IMG/VR virus record: IMGVR_UViG_3300043775_002575 | Coordinates: 1 to 55,945 of that record | Source of the DNA: a virus | Reading direction: 5' to 3' (one strand) | Length of the DNA: 55,945 nucleotides | Part shown: piece by piece, positions 14,329-21,957 of the stretch | Position numbering within the stretch: position 1 is the stretch's first letter | Layout: each line of letters starts with the position of its first letter | The notes under the pieces: generated by a model | The model's input: only the letters and a program-made list of their open reading frames with translations | Told to the model about the DNA's origin: nothing | Databases searched by the model: none | Translations under genes and position numbers: made by a program

Positions 14329-14427
14329 TTATTTACCCTGGCATTTTGGACACTTGGATGTAGGGTTTGAGGTTCCATAAGGTACTTGGAACATACCCCC
14401 ACAGTCAAAGCATAAGACATCTAACAT
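14329..14427 (-). CDS. Zinc-ribbon microprotein
   Basis: 32 residues with C6-x2-C9 and C26-x2-C29: a complete, minimal two-knuckle zinc ribbon. It overlaps the preceding stop by one base (TAATG). It converges with the GIY-YIG gene. Confidence 0.58.
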   Translation of the reverse strand: MLDVLCFDCGGMFQVPYGTSNPTSKCPKCQGK

Positions 14428-14513
14428 TATCCAGTCATCCTTATCTGTTGTAGGTAGGCCATATAGTTAAGAAATATGAATAGGCCAAGCATGATGATTA
14501 GGAAAGGTTTCAT
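14427..14513 (-). CDS. Tiny membrane peptide
   Basis: 28 residues with one hydrophobic helix (FLIIMLGLFIFLNYMAYL). The TATACT complement at 14520-14525 lies 6 bases before the ATG, giving a leaderless start, which is the main support. Confidence 0.5.
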   Translation of the reverse strand: MKPFLIIMLGLFIFLNYMAYLQQIRMTG

Positions 14514-14531
14514 ACATAAAGTATATCAGAG

Positions 14532-14654
14532 TTATCCACAGGTTGGACAGTAGTATGGAGCATCAGGCTTATCTGGATCGATAGCCAATAGGTAGTAACA
14601 TTGAGTGCATTTAATGTCACTGAGTTCGTGTTCTGTTGTTGGGTCTGTTGTCAT
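14532..14654 (-). CDS. Zinc-ribbon microprotein
   Basis: 40 residues with C16-x2-C19 and C36-x2-C39, ending C-P-T-C-G. TATACT complement at 14661-14666 is 6 bases before the ATG (leaderless). Its last codons and stop also form a perfect DnaA box (14532-14540). Confidence 0.6.
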   Translation of the reverse strand: MTTDPTTEHELSDIKCTQCYYLLAIDPDKPDAPYYCPTCG

Positions 14655-14684
14655 ATGTTTAGTATATCATGGTTTTCAACAGAG

Positions 14685-14704
14685 TTATCCACAAGTTATC
14701 CACA
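14685..14704 (+). other. Tandem DnaA boxes in a gene-free region
   Basis: Two perfect TTATCCACA copies at 14685-14693 and 14696-14704, 11 bases apart in the same orientation, with a third at 14532-14540. The 14655-15025 gap has no gene; it also carries a sigma70 promoter and a terminator. Candidate replication origin or DnaA-controlled site. Confidence 0.6.
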
Positions 14705-14873
14705 GATTAATCTTACTGATAATATTATTAGACACTCTAGAAGTGGAGCATTGTGGAGGATAGTGGAGTAGGGAGCGCTTTTAACGATGCGTTCGTAATC
14801 TTTTTTTGGAGAGAGGGGCCTTATCACAAAACCTTCATATTGTCAAACCTCAAACCTTCCTATCCCGCTGCGG

Positions 14874-14902
14874 ATGATATCACAGATATAATGGTTTGTC
14901 AA
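14874..14902 (-). promoter_or_regulatory. Sigma70-type promoter in the gene-free region
   Basis: Reverse strand TTGACA (14897-14902), 17-base spacer, TATCAT (14874-14879). It points towards the DnaA boxes with no obvious gene for about 200 bases, so it may produce an untranslated RNA or a primer. Confidence 0.6.
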
Positions 14903-14927
14903 GTCCTTTCAAACCTTAAAACCCCAT

Positions 14928-14953
14928 AAAAAAATCTCCCAAAACCAGGGAGA
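14928..14953 (-). terminator. Rho-independent terminator
   Basis: Reverse strand TCTCCC-TGGTTTT-GGGAGA followed by seven T. It ends the transcript of the gene at 15026-15271. Confidence 0.85.
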
Positions 14954-15025
14954 AATTGTCGATAATCGTAATGTTTTTTTAACAAACCTTTATGTTATTT
15001 AAAGAAACCAGGAGATAATGGTTTG

Positions 15026-15271
15026 TTATTCTATAGGGGTTTGTTCTTGTATGGTTTGCTCTTGATCCCCTGGGATTTCGCCTTCGGCGAAGCGGCCTGT
15101 GGCCTGCTCAATTTCACGGGCCTGCAAAAATTCGGGGGTAAATGTAAAGAATCTATTCAAACCTATAGCATGTGTAACAGTAACAAATGAGTTCCACATG
15201 TTATCTGAGAAAGCCTGATATTGTTTAGGATCTCTTTTGGCATATTCTGCAAAGTGATGTTTAGGGCTCAT
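15026..15271 (-). CDS. Hypothetical protein
   Basis: 81 residues starting MSPKHHFAEYAKR. The upstream in-frame ATG lies before the promoter; the TATAAT complement at 15278-15283 is 6 bases from ATG 15271, so the shorter form is chosen. Middle part has SFVTVTHAIGLNRFFTF, end is Glu/Gln-rich. Followed by a strong terminator. No family recognised. Confidence 0.62.
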   Translation of the reverse strand: MSPKHHFAEYAKRDPKQYQAFSDNMWNSFVTVTHAIGLNRFFTFTPEFLQAREIEQATGRFAEGEIPGDQEQTIQEQTPIE

Positions 15272-15457
15272 ATATTTATTATAACACCATATAAAAGGGT
15301 TTGACAAACCTTACAAACTATGGTATAAGTTCAGCAGGGGGAAAGATTTGAAGGTTCGTAATGTCCTGGTTTGGGGATATAAAGGTTTGGATCGTAATAA
15401 GGTTTGGTGGTTTGACAATTTGATAAAAGTATGGCACGTGCCCTTTCGGGTCACTGA

Positions 15458-15718
15458 TTATTCGTCAACAAAAATATCTTCAAGTCGTGCGTAGCCTTCG
15501 TCTTGAATTCCCAAACCTTCAATAAACAAATCCCAAGTTTCGTTGATGTATTGTTCTAGTGTTGGTGTGTGATTAATTATTCCTTCAGCAAAACCAAAAG
15601 CAAGTGGCAAACCTAAATCGTTATACTCCATAAAATCTGACCACTCGTCATCCTTTTTAAAATTAACCCATAGTTGTCCAAGGATTAAAGCCTTGCTATC
15701 AAAATCCGTTGTTGGCAT
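15458..15718 (-). CDS. Acidic phage protein, unknown function
   Basis: 86 residues, strongly acidic. LGQLWVNFKKDDEWSDFMEYNDLGLPLAF and the C-terminal TWDLFIEGLGI look conserved and resemble small acidic proteins of actinobacterial phages. No motif for function. It overlaps the upstream gene by 20 bases. Confidence 0.65.
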   Translation of the reverse strand: MPTTDFDSKALILGQLWVNFKKDDEWSDFMEYNDLGLPLAFGFAEGIINHTPTLEQYINETWDLFIEGLGIQDEGYARLEDIFVDE

Positions 15719-15905
15719 AATTTGTTCCTTCCTTAGTTTCTTTGGCTGACTCTGCTATTACCTGTAATCGATTATACACTACATAGGGCTGAGATTTTGC
15801 TAAGTATTCCCCGACCAATTCCAAATCAACTCTGAGGTCAGCAATAATGTTGCCCATTTTATTGGCAATCTTTTCCTCATCTGTAATTCGTCTGCTTATA
15901 CGCAT
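15699..15905 (-). CDS. Small helical protein
   Basis: 68 residues starting MRISRRITDEEKIANKMGN, mostly helical. An earlier in-frame Met (15932) exists but ATG 15905 has a GGGAGAA just upstream. Function unknown. Confidence 0.55.
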   Translation of the reverse strand: MRISRRITDEEKIANKMGNIIADLRVDLELVGEYLAKSQPYVVYNRLQVIAESAKETKEGTNYANNGF

Positions 15906-15998
15906 AGTTCTCCCTTGTATCCATTGTATCAAAAAGTGGGGGAAAGAGCAAGCCCCACGCCTGCCCCTTCCACCCGATTAATCTAGGTGACCCAATAC

Positions 15999-16373
15999 CT
16001 AGATTTGCTCAACTAAATCTGCAACACCACTGCGGGTTGGCCGATAGGCCTCAACAAATTTATCAAAGGGCACAGAGACATTATCAGTAACAGTCTTAGT
16101 AACAAAGTCGACTAGGACCGTTTTCTCACCTAGGTCCAGGCCATCATTGTCAATTGCATATATACCAAATCCGTGCTCATCCAATACTGAACCATTAATA
16201 AGATAACTTATGATCATCCGTGTTCCATATGCTGAATCAAACCATCTAGGCTTTGAATGCTGCAGCGCCATTGCTAGGTCCCGCTGCCATTCGGTCTCGC
16301 CCCAATGACTATAGAGAACTACCCTAGGGCCCTTCTCACTGTCTTGAAATACATAGTTAATCCGTGCTCCCAT
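15999..16373 (-). CDS. Conserved phage protein of unknown function
   Basis: 124 residues, beginning MGARINYVFQDSEKGPRVVLYSHWGETEW. The ARINYVF...VVLYSHWGE start and the later RMIISYLI look conserved. It overlaps the upstream gene by one base. No catalytic motif recognised. Confidence 0.65.
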   Translation of the reverse strand: MGARINYVFQDSEKGPRVVLYSHWGETEWQRDLAMALQHSKPRWFDSAYGTRMIISYLINGSVLDEHGFGIYAIDNDGLDLGEKTVLVDFVTKTVTDNVSVPFDKFVEAYRPTRSGVADLVEQI

Positions 16374-16711
16374 TAGTCTTGCTCCTCATCTAGGTCGCCC
16401 TCAAAGTCAATGACAACCTTAGATACACGGCCATCATCATTTAACTGAATATACACAGGGTAGTATCCGTCACCATAGCCCGTATTAAATACAATTGCTT
16501 TACCAATGCCTAGTTCTCCAGCATTATTGGCAAGCGTTGTAGCACTGGCACCCTGATAAGAGTATTCATACATCTTGCCTTCTAGGTCCCATTCCTCGCC
16601 TTCGTTAGTATTCCAGCCGTCAAGGTAGCAAGGGTCTCCCACCATTGCTTGACCGCTGTCCACAGCGAAGGAGCCTACTAATCTTAGTTCATCTATTACT
16701 ATTTGTGTCAT
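16373..16711 (-). CDS. DUF4241-like protein
   Basis: 112 residues. AVDSGQAMVGDPCYLDGWN resembles the signature of DUF4241-type proteins (D-x-G...DPCY). The rest is beta-rich with an acidic tail (FEGDLDEEQD). Part of an ATGA-coupled chain. Function unknown. Confidence 0.58.
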   Translation of the reverse strand: MTQIVIDELRLVGSFAVDSGQAMVGDPCYLDGWNTNEGEEWDLEGKMYEYSYQGASATTLANNAGELGIGKAIVFNTGYGDGYYPVYIQLNDDGRVSKVVIDFEGDLDEEQD

Positions 16712-17142
16712 TTTGTTTCCAATCCTACTAGGGTCATTTCTTCAAGTGTAGCACACTGAGGGCATTTTGGCAAGTCTGCCTCATCAAAGGCATCTCTAAC
16801 AGTATTATCAGGGTCCTCAAACTCTGCTCCACAGTTCTCACAGTAGAACCAGTTATAACTAACTCTGATTTGAATTGTTGTGTTGGGTGGGCAAGGAACT
16901 TCAGTAATGAAGTATCCTAGTCTATTTACAAATCCCCAGCCGCTCCAGATATATGAGCCACCATCGTCGCCATCACCATACATCCAGATACGGTCCTCTG
17001 GCTGCTCTTTAACAAAGGCAACCTCATCGCCATAGGTTTCAAACATCTCACCATTAAAGGAGGCGTTAGTATCTATATGATTTTTGATTGGCTTGTATGT
17101 GTCACACCAGTCATCAAAGTCCATTTCAATAAAGTTATCCAC
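16708..17142 (-). CDS. Protein with C-terminal zinc ribbon
   Basis: 144 residues. The N-terminal half is acidic and aromatic (YGDGDDGGSYIWSGWGF). C-terminal C-x2-C ... C-x2-C (CENCGAEF, KCPQCATL) forms a zinc ribbon. It starts at GTG 17142. It may bind nucleic acid or a protein partner. Confidence 0.62.
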   Translation of the reverse strand: MDNFIEMDFDDWCDTYKPIKNHIDTNASFNGEMFETYGDEVAFVKEQPEDRIWMYGDGDDGGSYIWSGWGFVNRLGYFITEVPCPPNTTIQIRVSYNWFYCENCGAEFEDPDNTVRDAFDEADLPKCPQCATLEEMTLVGLETK

Positions 17143-17413
17143 GGCTCTTTATCCTATCTGCAATAGCAAAGGCTAAAGCATATGTTAGATTATATACTTC
17201 CACATAAGCGTCAAGCCTTCCTTCTGCTCGTGTGCGGTCCATAGAAAGCATTGCGTCAGAGTAGCCACCCTCACGCTCTTCCTTTTCAATCTCAAGGTAT
17301 TCAGTCTCAGCCTCAAGCATTAGGTTCTTAAGTTCTCCGTGTAGGATATCAGTTCCTGATACTCCCATATTAACTGCTAGTTGTAGTCGTGGGTCTAGTT
17401 GTGTGGTTTCCAT
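17135..17413 (-). CDS. Hypothetical helical protein
   Basis: 92 residues, helix-rich with METTQLDPRLQLAVNMGVSG and a Glu-rich centre. It overlaps the next gene by 8 bases. No family recognised. Confidence 0.6.
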   Translation of the reverse strand: METTQLDPRLQLAVNMGVSGTDILHGELKNLMLEAETEYLEIEKEEREGGYSDAMLSMDRTRAEGRLDAYVEVYNLTYALAFAIADRIKSRG

Positions 17414-17415
17414 AG

Positions 17416-17622
17416 TTATATTCTACCCTCTAGCACTGACAAGAAATGGCGGGTAGCAATAAGTTCACCTGTATTATGCATGTCATCAATCTCTAGGTCA
17501 CGATACTCATCAGAGTCATAGTCACCCTCAAATGTGTCCATTAGGTTTTGTAGTTTGTCTGCATCCTGCAAAAGGCTAATCTCATGCAGGCGTATATATT
17601 CTTTGAATGTATTTAGGTCCAT
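17416..17622 (-). CDS. Small acidic helical protein
   Basis: 68 residues with many Asp/Glu and Leu repeats (LQDADKLQNLMDTFEGDYDSD), predicted to be helical. Two bases separate it from both neighbours. Function unknown. Confidence 0.58.
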   Translation of the reverse strand: MDLNTFKEYIRLHEISLLQDADKLQNLMDTFEGDYDSDEYRDLEIDDMHNTGELIATRHFLSVLEGRI

Positions 17623-17623
17623 A

Positions 17624-17866
17624 CTATAAAGTATACGGGTTTGAGTTGATTTTTACAACTTCACGGGGTGTGACCTTGCTCACATCTGTAATGATCGGAG
17701 CATAGGCTTCTTCATAACTAATATAGTTTAGCATCCTACCACAAGGGCATTTCATTTCCACTACCCCCAGGGGGAAGCCAAAGTCATCCCTAGCGGTAAA
17801 TTCAACAAGAGCATCACACTCATCAGGATCGCAAACAAATGTATACTTACTCCACATTGTGAACAT
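17624..17866 (-). CDS. Small Cys-containing protein
   Basis: 80 residues with C12, C17 and the C-P-C motif in MKCPCGRML, a possible metal site. It overlaps the upstream gene by 20 bases. Function unknown. Confidence 0.58.
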   Translation of the reverse strand: MFTMWSKYTFVCDPDECDALVEFTARDDFGFPLGVVEMKCPCGRMLNYISYEEAYAPIITDVSKVTPREVVKINSNPYTL

Positions 17867-18035
17867 ACTCCTTTGCCCATTCAGGCGCTTCGCCTTCTAC
17901 CCAATCTAATTTAACATCAAAGTCTCCACCGCCACCTTCAGGCCAGCCAGTTGTTACTACTAACTCTGTGCCGTCTTCAAAGAAGATTTGCTCAACAATG
18001 GTGCGGTATGTAATTTCACGGGATTGAATGTTCAT
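17847..18035 (-). CDS. Small hypothetical protein
   Basis: 62 residues, beta-strand-rich and acidic, with TGWPEGGGGDFDVKLDW. Start overlaps the previous stop by one base. Function unknown. Confidence 0.56.
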   Translation of the reverse strand: MNIQSREITYRTIVEQIFFEDGTELVVTTGWPEGGGGDFDVKLDWVEGEAPEWAKEYVHNVE

Positions 18036-18241
18036 TAGTCCTCTATATATTCTACTGATACTTGGTGGATTACTTCATCATACTTAACAAGGGTATCAAT
18101 GTCCTCAACAAAACGAGCAATAAGATAATCAACCTTATCCTCAGTGCTCATATCAGGTGGACCATAGAGTTCAAACCCTATATCATTAGACATTGCTTCA
18201 TCAATATCTACAATCTGTTCAATGGCTATTTTAACTTTCAT
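18035..18241 (-). CDS. Small acidic protein
   Basis: 68 residues: KVKIAIEQIVDIDEAMSND, then DKVDYLIARFVEDIDTLV and a closing beta strand. Its ATGA overlap with the gene upstream indicates coupling. The strand-helix-strand order recurs in several small proteins of this block. Confidence 0.58.
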   Translation of the reverse strand: MKVKIAIEQIVDIDEAMSNDIGFELYGPPDMSTEDKVDYLIARFVEDIDTLVKYDEVIHQVSVEYIED

Positions 18242-18408
18242 TTGCTATTTGCTCCAGCCTCGTATGCAACCTTGTAAATCTCTACAAGTCTTAGGTATGT
18301 TCCTTTGACTGCATCATCCTCATTAGACATAGAGGCCTCAAAGTATACGATTTGGTCTGCTTGGTCTTGCAGTTCTTCTTTATGCTCTTTCGATATCTTG
18401 ATTTTCAT
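18238..18408 (-). CDS. Small helical protein
   Basis: 56 residues starting MKIKISKEHKEELQDQADQ, all helical. First gene after the TGTCAGT-box promoter at 18437-18459, so it should be the first gene of the transcript through at least 15.5 kb. Confidence 0.58.
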   Translation of the reverse strand: MKIKISKEHKEELQDQADQIVYFEASMSNEDDAVKGTYLRLVEIYKVAYEAGANSK

Positions 18409-18436
18409 TTGGGTCCTTTGTTTGGGTTATATATTA

Positions 18437-18459
18437 ATTATAGCGGAGACCACTGACAA
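18437..18459 (-). promoter_or_regulatory. TGTC-box promoter
   Basis: Reverse strand TTGTCA, 11 bases (starting GTGG), TATAAT. One of eight promoters in this block with the same 11-base spacing. Confidence 0.72.
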
Positions 18460-18460
18460 A

Positions 18461-18622
18461 TTAGAAATATCCTTCTGCCATTAGTCCTTCAAGGAAGTCT
18501 TTGGTTTTCCACAGGGTATTGTGTAGCCAAGGATCTTGATCAGGATTAACATTAATCATAAGTGATTGAACACCCAAGATCATATCTAGTGCATCTACTT
18601 CTTCATATCCCACTAGTGGCAT
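18461..18622 (-). CDS. Small hypothetical protein
   Basis: 53 residues (MPLVGYEEVDALDMIL...), helical, with WLHNTLWKTKDFLEGLM. It overlaps the upstream gene by one base (TAATG). Function unknown. Confidence 0.56.
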   Translation of the reverse strand: MPLVGYEEVDALDMILGVQSLMINVNPDQDPWLHNTLWKTKDFLEGLMAEGYF

Positions 18623-18774
18623 TATCCTACCTCTATCCCAGCATACTTAGCCATAGTATTAAGAGTGATGTGGATGTGACAGTCACAATCCTCTCCCCCC
18701 ATATTTTCATCAAACTCTAGGTGAGAGAAATTGTCCTCATAAATCTCATTGATTAGTTCGTCTATGGTGTTCAT
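18622..18774 (-). CDS. Small protein with C/H cluster
   Basis: 50 residues with CDCHIH near the middle, a compact cluster of Cys and His that could bind a metal. It overlaps its neighbours by one and four bases. Function unknown. Confidence 0.55.
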   Translation of the reverse strand: MNTIDELINEIYEDNFSHLEFDENMGGEDCDCHIHITLNTMAKYAGIEVG

Positions 18775-19013
18775 TTTGTGTGCCACTCCCCTAGTTCAGG
18801 TAGGAATACATTTTCTTCTATATCCCATTGGGCATCGTCCCAACTAAGTTCATCAGACATTACCTTGGCAATCTCGTCTATGAAGGTTTGCATAACGGCT
18901 TCTGCGTGGTGTCTATTCTTAGCCTTGATATTTGTAATAGAGATAGCAAGATCACAAGAATAGTAATCTGCATACATTGTTGGGTCTTCCATTGTTTCTG
19001 TTTCTAGGGTCAT
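18771..19013 (-). CDS. Small alpha/beta protein
   Basis: 80 residues. The strand-helix pattern SCDLAISITNIKAKNRHHAEAV resembles other small proteins here (24852, 27379, 20775 C-terminus) that share V-x-A-x-(N/D)-x-x-x-A. Function unknown. Confidence 0.57.
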   Translation of the reverse strand: MTLETETMEDPTMYADYYSCDLAISITNIKAKNRHHAEAVMQTFIDEIAKVMSDELSWDDAQWDIEENVFLPELGEWHTK

Positions 19014-19228
19014 ACATATTCCTTTTCGTAGGCTTGGTGTGAGGTTACTACTAATTCTAGCATTTCGGCAGGGTATCTGTCAAGCACCCAATTAAGGGCC
19101 TCTCCAGCAGTCTTAAAGTCAGAGGCGGTAGTGCTCTCCCCATAACCTTGAATGGTTGCTTCCCAGCAGTCAATACCACCAGGTGAGACGGAGTAGTTCA
19201 TTTCATATATTGCCACTTGTTTGGTCAT
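19010..19228 (-). CDS. Small alpha/beta protein
   Basis: 72 residues: beta strands (VAIYEMNYSV), then a helix (TAGEALNWVLDRYP). First gene behind a near-consensus sigma70 promoter. Its stop overlaps the next start (ATGA). Function unknown. Confidence 0.57.
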   Translation of the reverse strand: MTKQVAIYEMNYSVSPGGIDCWEATIQGYGESTTASDFKTAGEALNWVLDRYPAEMLELVVTSHQAYEKEYV

Positions 19229-19234
19229 ATATTA

Positions 19235-19263
19235 ATTATCGCATAATCTAGGGAAAATGTCAA
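19235..19263 (-). promoter_or_regulatory. Near-consensus sigma70 promoter
   Basis: Reverse strand TTGACA (19258-19263), exact 17-base spacer, GATAAT (19235-19240). Upstream lie two copies of TCGTAAAGATTTTTT followed by a TTTGACATTTT (19266-19345) and a GCACGTGC palindrome at 19370-19377. Confidence 0.82.
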
Positions 19264-19411
19264 CTCTATCGTAAAGATTTTTTGGTTTGACATTTTGGGG
19301 GATCTTTTATAGTCTTCGTAAAGATTTTTTAATTTGACATTTTTATGTCCGATTTGTCTGGTTTGGGGCACGTGCAATTTTTATGCATTGCAGTGCATAT
19401 TTATTTACTTG

Positions 19412-19485
19412 CGATCCGTACGGGACTTGAACCCGTGACCTCTACCGTGACAGGGTAGCGAACTAACCAACTATTCTAACGGACC
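19412..19485 (-). tRNA. trnD: tRNA-Asp (GUC)
   Basis: 74 bases on the reverse strand: acceptor GGTCCGT/ACGGATC, D arm GAAT/GTTC, anticodon stem CTACC/GGTAG around CTGTCAC, T arm ACGGG-TTCAAGT-CCCGT, discriminator G as expected for Asp. CCA is not encoded. It lies 40 bases downstream of DUF932 on the same strand, separated by a CCTGAGCAAG hairpin, so it may be cut from a longer transcript. Confidence 0.95.
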
Positions 19486-19492
19486 TAATGGT

Positions 19493-19513
19493 GAGCAGTT
19501 TTAATTCTTGCTC
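19493..19513 (-). terminator. CCTGAGCAAG hairpin between DUF932 and tRNA-Asp
   Basis: Reverse strand GAGCAAG...CTGCTC, no T-run after it. Because a tRNA follows, it may be a processing site rather than a terminator. Confidence 0.45.
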
Positions 19514-19526
19514 AGGAATTTTTTTG

Positions 19527-20549
19527 TTATGCTAAAGACATAACATTCTGAACTACTTTTAGCAAACGATTTTTTTCTGCGTTGATAGCAGGGTCAAATC
19601 CTGATGCTGATGCGAGAATGGATTCGTTATTGCCACCACGAGCAGAACGATACCAGTCAAGTCGCTCAGTTAGCGCATTGAACGCACCCCAAGCATTACC
19701 AGCAATCATACCATTAAATTCACCAGTGTAAATATCGTTAATCATATCTACCTTGTTTTCCCATTTCTTGCTTGAACCCTTAGCATCTTTTTCAGGCTTT
19801 GGGTAAGCAGCAAGAATGATTTTGTTAAAGTCAATGGCGCTAACTTCTTTTTCAATCATAGCCTTAGCCATAATATCAAATTCGTCCATATAAGCATTAG
19901 CAAGACCAAGAGTTTCACGAGCAATCTGAACTTTGCCGTTAGCGGTCTGAGTGTGGCGAATCTTGAAAGATTGCTTGATGCCCTTATTCTTCTTACGACC
20001 TACGCCACCAAGCGCAAGGTTAAGAGTGTTAGCGCATACGACACGAACTGGCGTGATGCTTGCTTGAATAGCGATTGAACCATCGTGTGATGTGTTGATG
20101 AGCAAATAAGTTTTTACCTTATCTGATACACCATTAGGGTCAAGAATTGTTTCACGCTCTAGTGCTAAAGCACCGAACACGACACGACCACCCTTGATTG
20201 AACCAGCGGTTTCCCAACGACCACCGCCGTCTAGGATATTATCACCGAATGAAAACAAATCTTCATTTTGTAGTGGGTGATAACGCTCACCAACAATTCC
20301 AAGAACATCTGTCTGAGAGTTATCTGTTGGGTTAGTGCGTAGGACATACTGATATGCCTTATCGCTTGTGAGATGTGTAGGGGTTTCCAAATCTTCTAGG
20401 CGAACATTCCACCCATTTAGATTTGCTGCTTGTAGCATTTCTGCCGTTGTTTTTTCTTCTGTAAAGACTGTTCCCAATCCGTGCCAAGCAGGTTCTCTGA
20501 ATGATGCGAATGAGGTTTTGCCATTTTGCGTTTCTAAGTCGTGAGCCAC
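19527..20549 (-). CDS. DUF932 phage/plasmid-like protein
   Basis: 340 residues, close to the usual DUF932 length. FREPAWHGLGTVFTEEKTT near the N-terminus, FSFGDNILDGGGRWETAGS, the GGRVVFGALAL segment, TPVRVVCANTLNLAL and the C-terminal WGAFNALTERLDW are all typical. The family (TIGR03299) is widespread in phages and plasmids; its role is unknown though a link to DNA replication or recombination has been suggested. It has its own promoter (20580-20609). Confidence 0.92.
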   Translation of the reverse strand: MAHDLETQNGKTSFASFREPAWHGLGTVFTEEKTTAEMLQAANLNGWNVRLEDLETPTHLTSDKAYQYVLRTNPTDNSQTDVLGIVGERYHPLQNEDLFSFGDNILDGGGRWETAGSIKGGRVVFGALALERETILDPNGVSDKVKTYLLINTSHDGSIAIQASITPVRVVCANTLNLALGGVGRKKNKGIKQSFKIRHTQTANGKVQIARETLGLANAYMDEFDIMAKAMIEKEVSAIDFNKIILAAYPKPEKDAKGSSKKWENKVDMINDIYTGEFNGMIAGNAWGAFNALTERLDWYRSARGGNNESILASASGFDPAINAEKNRLLKVVQNVMSLA

Positions 20550-20579
20550 GATTTCCTTCTTTCTGTTGTTGATAATCTA

Positions 20580-20609
20580 ATCATACACCCACCCACCGAC
20601 AAAAGTCAA
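20580..20609 (-). promoter_or_regulatory. DUF932 promoter with TGTC box and -35
   Basis: Reverse strand TTGACT, 18-base spacer, TATGAT; also TTGTCG exactly 11 bases before the -10. Both promoter types are superimposed. Confidence 0.72.
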
Positions 20610-20681
20610 ATCGTATAAGTAATCAGGGGACAAATGGGGCATTTCGTAACTGTGTCGTAATTCACAATGTGATCTTCGCCA

Positions 20682-20701
20682 TGTGGATAACCTGTGGATA
20701 A
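20682..20701 (-). other. Tandem DnaA boxes
   Basis: TTATCCACA twice on the reverse strand (20693-20701 and 20682-20690), 11 bases apart. Next to them: CCACGTGC (20705-20712), and TCACAATGTGA at 20662-20672. Confidence 0.55.
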
Positions 20702-20722
20702 ACCCCACGTGCAAAATTTTAT

Positions 20723-20751
20723 AAAAAAGAGAGCAGTTTTAAAACTTGCTC
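20723..20751 (-). terminator. CCTGAGCAAG terminator
   Basis: Reverse strand GAGCAAGTTTTAAAACTGCTC then TCTTTTTT. Best member of the hairpin family and a good rho-independent terminator for the gene at 20775. Confidence 0.8.
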
Positions 20752-20774
20752 AGGTTTTTATTAGTAGCCCCCTA

Positions 20775-21206
20775 CTAAATATCTATTCTATCAATTGAGG
20801 ATGATAGATAAGAAATGTTGTCTGAGTTATAATCGACGGTATCGAAATCAATATCGTGAATTGCATTCTGTGCATCCTCTTCAGTGCGAGCATTAACAGT
20901 AACAGAATACATAACTGTAACTTCAACTTCGAATTCTTTTGTTAATTCAAAGCCCATAATTTCTGCAATTGATTCTGCTTGAGACTCAGAGATATCTTCA
21001 CTCTCTAATTCACTAAGGGTCCACTCTTGCATTGATTCAACCATACGGTTGCGTTCTGCAGAGTCTGCATATGAGCGCTGAGTTACTTTTTGAATGTGCT
21101 CCTCTAATTGAGTTACACGCAATGTTGCCTTGGCTAAAGAATCACGAAGAAACTCTTCTGTTGCATTGACTGTGCTTGCTAGTGTTGATATATCTTGCTG
21201 GTCCAT
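20775..21206 (-). CDS. Coiled-coil protein with C-terminal alpha/beta domain
   Basis: 143 residues. Residues 15-75 form a long helix or coiled coil; residues 95-125 (VEVTVMYSVTVNARTEEDAQNAI) form the strand-strand-helix motif shared with several small proteins in this block. Promoter 21240-21269 and a good terminator make it a single-gene unit. Function unknown. Confidence 0.63.
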   Translation of the reverse strand: MDQQDISTLASTVNATEEFLRDSLAKATLRVTQLEEHIQKVTQRSYADSAERNRMVESMQEWTLSELESEDISESQAESIAEIMGFELTKEFEVEVTVMYSVTVNARTEEDAQNAIHDIDFDTVDYNSDNISYLSSSIDRIDI

Positions 21207-21239
21207 TGGGGGCCTCTTTCTGTTTGTTGGTTTATATTA

Positions 21240-21269
21240 ATTATACTGTAAGGCACTGACAATTGTCAA
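21240..21269 (-). promoter_or_regulatory. TGTC-box promoter with overlapping -35
   Basis: Reverse strand TTGACA-18-TATAAT, with TTGTCA exactly 11 bases from the same -10. The boxes form TTGACAATTGTCA, a near palindrome, which would suit an operator. Confidence 0.76.
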
Positions 21270-21767
21270 CTACCAAGATGAGCAATAAGAAAATGAAAGT
21301 CGATCAATTTCTGGTAGCGCAAATATACGCTCTAATTGATTAATAGTATTAGTAAGGTCCTTCCAATACCATTCATCAATATCTGTGCTCCCAAAGAAAA
21401 ATCCTTCTTGTGGTGGGAACAGGCTAGGGTCTTTTGTTTCTAATGCGTGTTTACATAAAGCAAGCAACTCTATTAGTTTATCTTGTGAAACATAGTAACT
21501 ACCACAGTCATCAATACCGTTCTGAATATTCTTTACGAACCAAGCGTGTATCTGATTAGCCTTGCGCCAATAAGCACAAGTAACTTCTACGCTTGCTCCA
21601 TAGATATCTGTAGCGACATCTGTTAGTTGAGTTATTTCCATTAAGTCATTGAACTTAGGGTATACGGCTTCGGGTGAGTCATAAGATAGTTCATCATTTG
21701 ACTGTAGTGCTTTCCAGTTAATTTTTTCTAAATGCTTTTTAGCACTAAGATACATATCTAGTCCCAT
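21270..21767 (-). CDS. MGLDMYL-type conserved phage protein
   Basis: 165 residues. The start MGLDMYLSAKKHL is the hallmark of a widespread but uncharacterised phage family. Other conserved pieces are YWRKANQIHAWFV, DDCGSYYVS and FGSTDIDEWYW. The Trp/Tyr/His pattern suggests a ligand-binding pocket. Single gene with its own TGTC-box promoter (21801-21823). Function unknown. Confidence 0.78.
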   Translation of the reverse strand: MGLDMYLSAKKHLEKINWKALQSNDELSYDSPEAVYPKFNDLMEITQLTDVATDIYGASVEVTCAYWRKANQIHAWFVKNIQNGIDDCGSYYVSQDKLIELLALCKHALETKDPSLFPPQEGFFFGSTDIDEWYWKDLTNTINQLERIFALPEIDRLSFSYCSSW

Positions 21768-21800
21768 TGGGGGCTTCCTTCTTTCTGTTTGTTTCTTTTA

Positions 21801-21823
21801 ATTATACTATAGGGGTCTGACAA
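21801..21823 (-). promoter_or_regulatory. TGTC-box promoter
   Basis: Reverse strand TTGTCA, 11 bases (GACCCCTATAG), TATAAT. Confidence 0.72.
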
Positions 21824-21830
21824 ATTGGGT

Positions 21831-21955
21831 GATAGGGGTAGGCACGGCCGTTAGTCTGGAACCCACCCCTATCAGATCCCCAGGGGACGCTTGCTATAAA
21901 TAGCGTGGAACGCAGGGGATAATGAGTGGGGCTTTTACACCCCACCCAATTATCT
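21831..21955 (-). other. GC-rich structured intergenic element
   Basis: No gene. GATAGGGGT (21831-21839) pairs with ACCCCTATC (21865-21873), GCTAT/ATAGC forms a second hairpin inside a CCCC/GGGG pair, and GTGGGG/CCCCAC a third near 21926. There is no T-run. Its GC content is much higher than the surroundings; candidate structured RNA or complex terminator. Confidence 0.4.
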
Positions 21956-21957
21956 AA

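Noticed and set aside
14787-20660. Repeated TCGTAA motif in gaps
   Set aside because: It is frequent but also occurs inside genes as Asp-Tyr-Asp codons; I cannot show enrichment without counting the full genome.
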